From Mycogone perniciosa (taxonomy: Eukaryota; Ascomycota; Sordariomycetes; Hypocreales; Hypocreaceae): a stretch of 12,939 nt of DNA. Position numbers and translations under genes: made by a program. The notes beneath the pieces are model-generated. The model was not told the DNA's origin. It searched no databases and saw only the letters and a program-made list of their open reading frames with translations. The stretch covers positions 1 through 12,939 of the forward strand of contig JAOALB010000348.1 of NCBI GenBank assembly GCA_025331125.1. The letters run 5' to 3'. This document shows positions 7,451-12,939 of this stretch, in pieces (position 1 is the first letter of the stretch; each line of letters opens with the position of its first letter).

Positions 7451-10303
7451 AGCCTTTCACTTATACTTTACCTTTATATTATAAATATACTGAATATGAA
7501 AAAAAGGTAAAAGAATACTATTAATTTATAAAAGTTAAAATATAGTGCATATAAATCAAAAGGATAGCTTTCATTTAATTGTAATATACTTATTATATTT
7601 ATAGCAATTACATATATACTTATTAGTTTTGTATTTATAATATATTTTCATATATTATTTCAAATACTTTTCATACCCTATATATATCTGCCTTTTCTAA
7701 ATATATTTCTTTATTCTAGTATTAAAAGCTTATTTATTAATACTTCAAATTTAATACCTTTACCCTTTTTTAAAGCTATATTTACTAAATAGATACAATT
7801 TTAAAAATAATCTATAAATAATAATAGTAACAATATTAAACTTTAATAAGTATTATTAAAAAGATATAGTAATAATTTATTAATATATTCTTACACTTTT
7901 ATTTAACTTTTAATTCATTAATTAAAAGGTATTATTCAAAGTATAGTTTTATAGGCTTTAAAAATATTTTTTAATAAGGTATAAGTTTATAAAGAGTTCA
8001 TAAAATAAAAGTATTTATTAGTAGTTAATTAATAGGTTTATTTAATCCTTTATACTTTTTTTAATATAAACTGTTTAAAATCTTTATTTTTCATTGGTTT
8101 TTATTAACCTTTAATTTAAGTAAACTACTATTATTATTAAATAATAAATTAGAAATTAATGTATAGTTAACCTTTATATTTAAAAAAGAGCTTAATCTTC
8201 AAGTCTCCTTTTAATATATAATAAATATATGTTTTAAGAACTAACTATTAATTTTACCTTTTTTTAGTTTTAATTACTTTTAATAATATTCATAATACTT
8301 TTATCAATAATGATTTTACTAAAACTATAAATAAATTTCCTATATAAAGCTTTAACCTTTAACTTTATTTTAATTTTAATTTTCCTGCCTTTTACTTTAT
8401 TATTAAGAGTTAATTACTTTTTTCAATAATTAAATAATTTAAATATTATTATCTTTCTTTTTTTTTAAATTTTCTTTTTTTATATCTTTCATAATTAAAT
8501 AAAACGTTTTTGAATATTTCCTTTTTTATAAAGTATTATTATTGTTTTAAAGATATTTTCTAATATCTTATAATAATATCTTTTATATTTTATATATTAT
8601 CTTTTATAAATTATTTCTTTTATTCTATAAAATAATATATTTTATTTTAAAGTTTTATAGTATTTTAAACTTTTTTAATTTCTTTTGTTTAAATCTTTAA
8701 ACGTTAATATTAAGAGAAAGTTATTTATATATTTTTGCCTTGTTATTTAAAGTTTAAAAAAGTTAATATAAAAGAAATTATATAATTATAAATATCTTTT
8801 AAGTTATATAAAATAATATATCTATTTTTAATTACCTTTAATAATTAAGAAAGTTTAAAAAGTCTTAATATTAATTTATTGTTTTTTAATTTAAAGTGTT
8901 TTTTAAAGAGATTTATTTAATTATTACTTTTTGATATTAACAGTAAATATTATATATTATAGTATAATGTTTCTTATTAAATAGTAATTTACTATTAAAC
9001 TTTTAAATATACTATTAATTTATTTAATTTATTCAAATAATTTTAAAGTTTTAATATTACTTTTTCTTTATAATCTTTAATATTTATGTAAAAGTTAAAG
9101 TTATAGCTATATAAAGCTTTATAAGTAAACATTTTAGATATTAAATTAAAATAAATATTATATATATATTAAACTATTTATTATAATGAAATTTAATTTC
9201 GTTTATTATTATTAATAAAATATTGAAAGTAATATTTTAATATTTAAGTTATTTTTATTATTTACTTATTCATTTATAAATAAAATACTATTAGGAACGT
9301 TTATTAACTTTAAAAGAAATATAATATTATTGATAATTATTAATATAATATTAAAGTTTATTTACAATATATTATAAATAATAACTTTATAATCAAGTTT
9401 ATAATAACTGTTTTATATAGTCTTTTTGATATAAAAAGTAATTTTAAAGCACTATATAAATAATATTTATATAATATAATACTTTAATAAATATTATAAG
9501 TTTTAATCTAACTTTTAATATTTTTATTTATGTTCAATTAAAAAGCATTTATATTATAGTAAGTTTAATATACATGAAATATTAAAATATTTTAATTAGT
9601 ATATAAATATACTGTTTATATTATAATAAATTCGTTTATTTTATAAAAGCATTTTACTATATTTAAATTAATTTAAAGCTTAAATCTCTTTATTTTATAA
9701 AGGTATTTTATTTCTTGATTCTATTTATATAAATTGTTTTTATGGTTTATATAGTAATTTAATATATATTGACTTTTAAATATATAATATAAATACTTTA
9801 AAGGTATATTTATTAAATTGCTTTTATTTAAATAATATTAAATAATAACATTAAATAGTATAAAATATATATATTATTATATTTATTACTTTAACAACTT
9901 TATTTATTATATAAATGTTTAATGGTTTTAATAGTTTAATAAACCGTTTATAGGTTTTATTACGTTTTTAATATAGCATTATTAATATTTAATTAATTTT
10001 ATAATAATAAATATTTTATAATTGAAAATATTATAACTTAACTTTATATTATTAAATTTATAAAGTTAAATAATAATAAAACTATATTTACCGTTCTATT
10101 TAATTATAATTATACTTTTCTTATAGTATATTTAAATATATTTCTTTTAGTATAAATAAATAATTTTAATTTAAAGTATTAAAATAAAAGTGCTGTTTAA
10201 AAGGTTTACTTTAATTATTTAAATATTTACTTTTATATTTATTTCATTAAATAAAATTTAAAACTTTCTCTGTTACCTTTTATTAATACAATTATTACTT
10301 ATA

Positions 10304-10319
10304 TCGTAATATATTACGA
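10304..10319. other. 16-bp perfect palindrome with two CpG
   Basis: TCGTAATATATTACGA equals its reverse complement and keeps two CpG dinucleotides in a stretch otherwise almost without G or C. It might be a preserved binding site or a chance dyad. Confidence 0.5.
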
Positions 10320-10420
10320 CTTTATAATAAAATAATAATAAAGATAATAAAATTTGAAAAAGATTTAAGCTTTTTAATAAAACGTTAATTTCAATTAAAT
10401 TATAATAATATTTAGTTAAT

Positions 10421-10475
10421 TAAAATATAATAATATTTCAATAAGTAAAATATAATAATATTTCAATAAGTAAAA
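10421..10475. repeat. 25-bp tandem repeat, two identical copies plus partial
   Basis: The 25-bp unit at 10421-10445 is repeated without change at 10446-10470 and begins again with TAAAA at 10471. A diverged related copy precedes it at about 10397-10420. Identical units inside heavily mutated DNA imply duplication after the main mutation phase, probably by slippage. Confidence 0.9.
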
Positions 10476-10671
10476 CTATATACTTTAAATACTTTAATTT
10501 ACTTTAATTAAATATATATTGTAAAAGTTTTTATATAATTTTACTTTATACAGCTATTAAAACATTTATTTCATATTATTTATATTTTCTTTTTATATTT
10601 AAACCAGTATTTAAATCTTATAAATATAATATAAAATCTTTAAAATTAAGAGTAATATATATATATTGAGT

Positions 10672-10748
10672 AAATGTATATTTATTATTTTATTAAATGT
10701 ATATTTATTATTTTATTAAATGTATATTTATTATTTTATTAAATGTAT
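10672..10748. repeat. 23-bp tandem repeat, three identical copies plus partial
   Basis: Units at 10672-10694, 10695-10717 and 10718-10740 are identical, and a fourth begins at 10741 with AAATGTAT before diverging. Each unit contains ATGTATATTTATTATTTTAT. This minisatellite lies 200 bp right of the 25-bp array, so this part of the block seems prone to slippage. It has no coding role. Confidence 0.93.
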
Positions 10749-12278
10749 TTTCATTAATTTATATATTTAAAGAATATATTTTATTATATAATATATTATT
10801 TAATATATTAATTTAAATATATTTTATAACGGTTACTTTTTTATATATTATAAACTAGAGTTTAAATTTTATTATAATAAAATAATACCAATTTTAAATA
10901 ATACAGAGATTAAAGTAAATAAAGAATATGACGTTTTTAATTTAAATCTATAATAAAAATAAATATCTAGTAAATAAATAACGATTACTTTCAAATGAAT
11001 TTTAATTTATTTTATATTTAAATATAAACTTTTTATAATAATTTAATAATATAATATATAGAGATATTTTATAATTTACTATCTGTTTATATTCATTTAA
11101 AACTTAATTAAATACATTATTATTATCTTTTATAGTATATATATTTATTTACTGCCTTTATTCAAAAGCCTTTTAACAAATATTATTAATAACTTTCTTT
11201 ATTTTTTAAATAAAATATAAAAGTTTAGAAATACTTTATTATCTATACTTTACTATACCTTGATTATTTGAAAATCCTTTTTAATTTACTTTTATTAATT
11301 TTATTTTGAAATTTATTTTAATTACAAAGCTGTTATAATAAATATAATTATAAGTTATTATTTAGAATTTATATCACTTTATAAATTATAATTAAATTTA
11401 TGTAAGTATATAAAAGTACTATTTAATTTATTTACCTTTTAGCTTTTTTAAAAGAATTATATTTATTATTTCTTAAAAAGAATAAAATACTTTTTTTAAA
11501 ATAAATTAAAATAAAATAAATAAATATAACTTTTATATTAATTGTCAAGTAATTTCTATTTATTTATTAATCTCTTTCTATTATTTTGATATATATAGTT
11601 TATTAATAATAATACTCTTAACTCTATTATTATTTATTTTTTTAAAGTTAAGTTAAGGTTTTCAAGTAATTAATATTTATTTTATTTGTTATTAATCTTA
11701 ATTACAAGTATTTAAAAAAGTTAAAGTATATTAAAGCTATTTAAAAGTAATATAGTTTAATCTCTTAATATAGCAAATTCTTCTTTTTATTAAACGGATT
11801 ATTAATATTAATATTAATATTTTACCTTTTATTTATATTGTTCTTAATATAATTTTAAATATTCGTTTTAAATTTAATATATAAATTTTATAATTAACTC
11901 TTACTTTATTTAATTTTAACGCAGTATTCAATAGTATTACTATAAAGTAGAGAAAACACTATCTTTTAAATATATTAAAATAATAAGCCTTTTGAATATA
12001 CTTTTATAAAAGTATATTAATTATATTATTAATAAATTAAAAGGTAAATAATTTAGGATTATATTTTAAATACTTTTATAATATTTTGTTTATAGTTTTA
12101 ATCTATATTTTAAGAATATATAGGATTTATCATTCTATACTTTATAAATTAAGCCTAAATATTCCTTTTAATATTTATTAATATTGTAGCCTTATAGCCT
12201 TTAAAAACTAAAATAATATAGTATTAAATATAAATATTATTAAATTTTTATATAAAATCTTTTACTATAAAAGTAAAA

Positions 12279-12529
12279 ATTCAGACGGCTTGTTTGTATC
12301 CGGAAATTGTGGTCTTGGCCCACCACATTTGGCAATTGCCTCATCGGGGAATTTTCAGCCCCTCCATCCCTCGCTGCTTTTGCGTCGGCCATAAAAAGAC
12401 CGGCCCTCCTCTCTTGCCATGTACCTCTCATGTCATTATTTCCTCCCTTTTATTCCCGCTCTCACGTGATTAATCTTCCAACTACACGTCTTGCAACTTC
12501 ATTATGGGTTTTTACAACAGACAAGAACC
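12279..12529 (+). promoter_or_regulatory. promoter-like stretch right of the AT-rich block
   Basis: Composition jumps to about half G+C at 12279. The plus strand then shows a TATA-like ATAAAAAG at 12391-12398, and pyrimidine-rich tracts at 12399-12414 and 12440-12462. It also has the palindromic E-box TCACGTGA at 12462-12469, a core bound by bHLH factors of the Cbf1/Pho4 kind in fungi. A 9-codon upstream frame, ATG at 12504 to TGA at 12531-12533, overlaps the next ATG at 12530 by ATGA. These elements are typical of fungal promoters and 5' leaders, but the arrangement is inferred, not proven. A 63-codon minus frame (12240-12431) crosses the composition boundary and is probably accidental. Confidence 0.3.
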
Positions 12530-12910
12530 ATGATTACACCTGCACTTAATCCAGCGCTTCAACCGTATCCTCTTTACCATGATAGTACCCTGAAATTGGT
12601 CTACGTCCCGGACACTTGCTTGATCTCATGAGACCAACTCTCCCCCACCAACCTCTATCCACGTCTTATCACAAGCGGAAAGATCGAAGCTGATGTGGGT
12701 GGATGGCCCTCCACGACTTATTCAAAATTACCTAAAAAGGCAAAAGTTTATCACAAGGGATGCCCATATACGGAAAAAATGGATAGACACGGACGCTGGC
12801 ATCATGCAATGGCGTTGACGTTGTATCTGCCTCCCTCTCATAACACTGGATGCTCCACCAATTTCTCAGCAGGTCTCCGTGGTGTGGATTTGACTTACAG
12901 AGGGGAATAA
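12530..12910 (+). pseudogene. unrecognised 126-codon frame broken by one in-frame TGA
   Basis: ATG at 12530 has A at -3, a good initiation context. The frame runs to TAA at 12908-12910 with only one interruption, TGA at 12629-12631 (codon 34). The first part reads MITPALNPALQPYPLYHDST and on to codon 33. The second part is basic in its middle (KLPKKAKVYHKG) and has cysteines in KGCPY and NTGCS. There is no signal peptide, clear membrane helix or domain that I recognise. The TGA could come from a CGA-to-TGA transition, a common product of cytosine deamination near RIP-affected DNA, or the frame could be chance. As written it would give only a 33-residue peptide. No intron with canonical donor, branch point and acceptor spans the TGA. 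Confidence 0.25.
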
Positions 12911-12939
12911 GGGCGAGGCAGTGCCCGTTTTGGGAAATT

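Larger units (their letters stand above)
4210..12278. repeat. 8 kb AT-rich RIP-like isochore, non-coding
   Basis: Sampled lines hold only 1 to 4 G or C per 60 bases (for example 4981-5040 and 9301-9360), against about 31 per 60 just outside at 12301-12360. Stop codons fill all six frames. The single longer frame (75 codons at 4348-4575) is low-complexity isoleucine, tyrosine, leucine and phenylalanine sequence and is not a credible gene. TpA is abundant. CpA and TpG are reduced but not absent. The likeliest origin is old transposable elements saturated by RIP. Part of an AT-rich regional centromere is possible but unproven. No element boundary, LTR, transposase motif, tRNA or rRNA could be found inside. 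Internal repeats are listed separately. Confidence 0.75.

Noticed and set aside
4210..12278. Possibility of mitochondrial DNA or a nuclear mitochondrial insertion
   Set aside because: No mitochondrial protein, tRNA or rRNA sequence is recognisable, and the block is joined to nuclear-type DNA with RIP-like decay.
12240..12431. 63-codon minus frame spanning the composition boundary
   Set aside because: Its second half is encoded by the AT-rich block, so it cannot be an intact gene, and no domain is visible. It overlaps promoter-like sequence on the other strand.
4098..12645. AGACCAACT followed by C-rich sequence at about 4096 and about 12630, on either side of the block
   Set aside because: The exact match is only 9 nt with a partly matching C-rich tail, in the same orientation. 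This is too weak to be a long repeat or target duplication.
1..12939. CRISPR array, tRNA, rRNA, bacterial operon or phage features
   Set aside because: No regularly spaced repeats with unique spacers, no cloverleaf or rRNA core motifs, and no dense coding. The composition and intron-like signals point to a fungal nuclear genome.

Overview
The window looks like gene-poor, repeat-degraded nuclear DNA of a filamentous ascomycete (Pezizomycotina). The evidence is an 8 kb block of extremely AT-rich sequence, with residual C and G biased away from CpA/TpG in the clearest parts. This is the usual footprint of repeat-induced point mutation (RIP). The block sits between stretches of ordinary base composition. 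A cluster of TACGGAGTA motifs suggests Eurotiomycetes, but only from my recollection that this motif is common there. No protein family, rRNA, tRNA, CRISPR array or intact mobile element could be recognised. The longest ATG-started ORF is 115 codons.

Layout. Positions 1-91 hold an (AAAT)n/(TA)n microsatellite. Positions 92-1130 are AT-rich and RIP-like, with a less mutated islet at about 525-660 that may be a transposon remnant. Positions 1131-2400 have intermediate composition and contain a diverged direct repeat (1601-1745 and 1964-2102), the second copy shifted toward A/T. Positions 2400-3250 have near-normal composition, with a well-formed candidate 53-nt intron but no convincing gene. 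Positions 3138-3592 carry the TACGGAGTA/TACTCCGTA cluster with two strong hairpins. Positions 3729-4149 carry overlapping open frames on both strands, one broken by a single TGA. At 4103-4205, on the edge of the AT-rich block, lie four CYGACC motifs, a 16-bp palindrome and a 12-bp direct repeat. Positions 4210-12278 are the AT-rich block, which is essentially non-coding apart from local tandem repeats. From about 12279 the composition returns abruptly to about half G+C. It starts with a promoter-like stretch (TATA-like site, pyrimidine tracts, an E-box) and leads into a 126-codon frame broken by one TGA.

No pathway or gene system can be reconstructed. The most useful content is the record of genome defence and repeat decay: two sharp edges of a degraded block, repeats with asymmetric transitions, and young tandem duplications inside old mutated DNA. 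Alternative readings, such as part of a regional AT-rich centromere or a stack of old transposons, cannot be separated from sequence alone.
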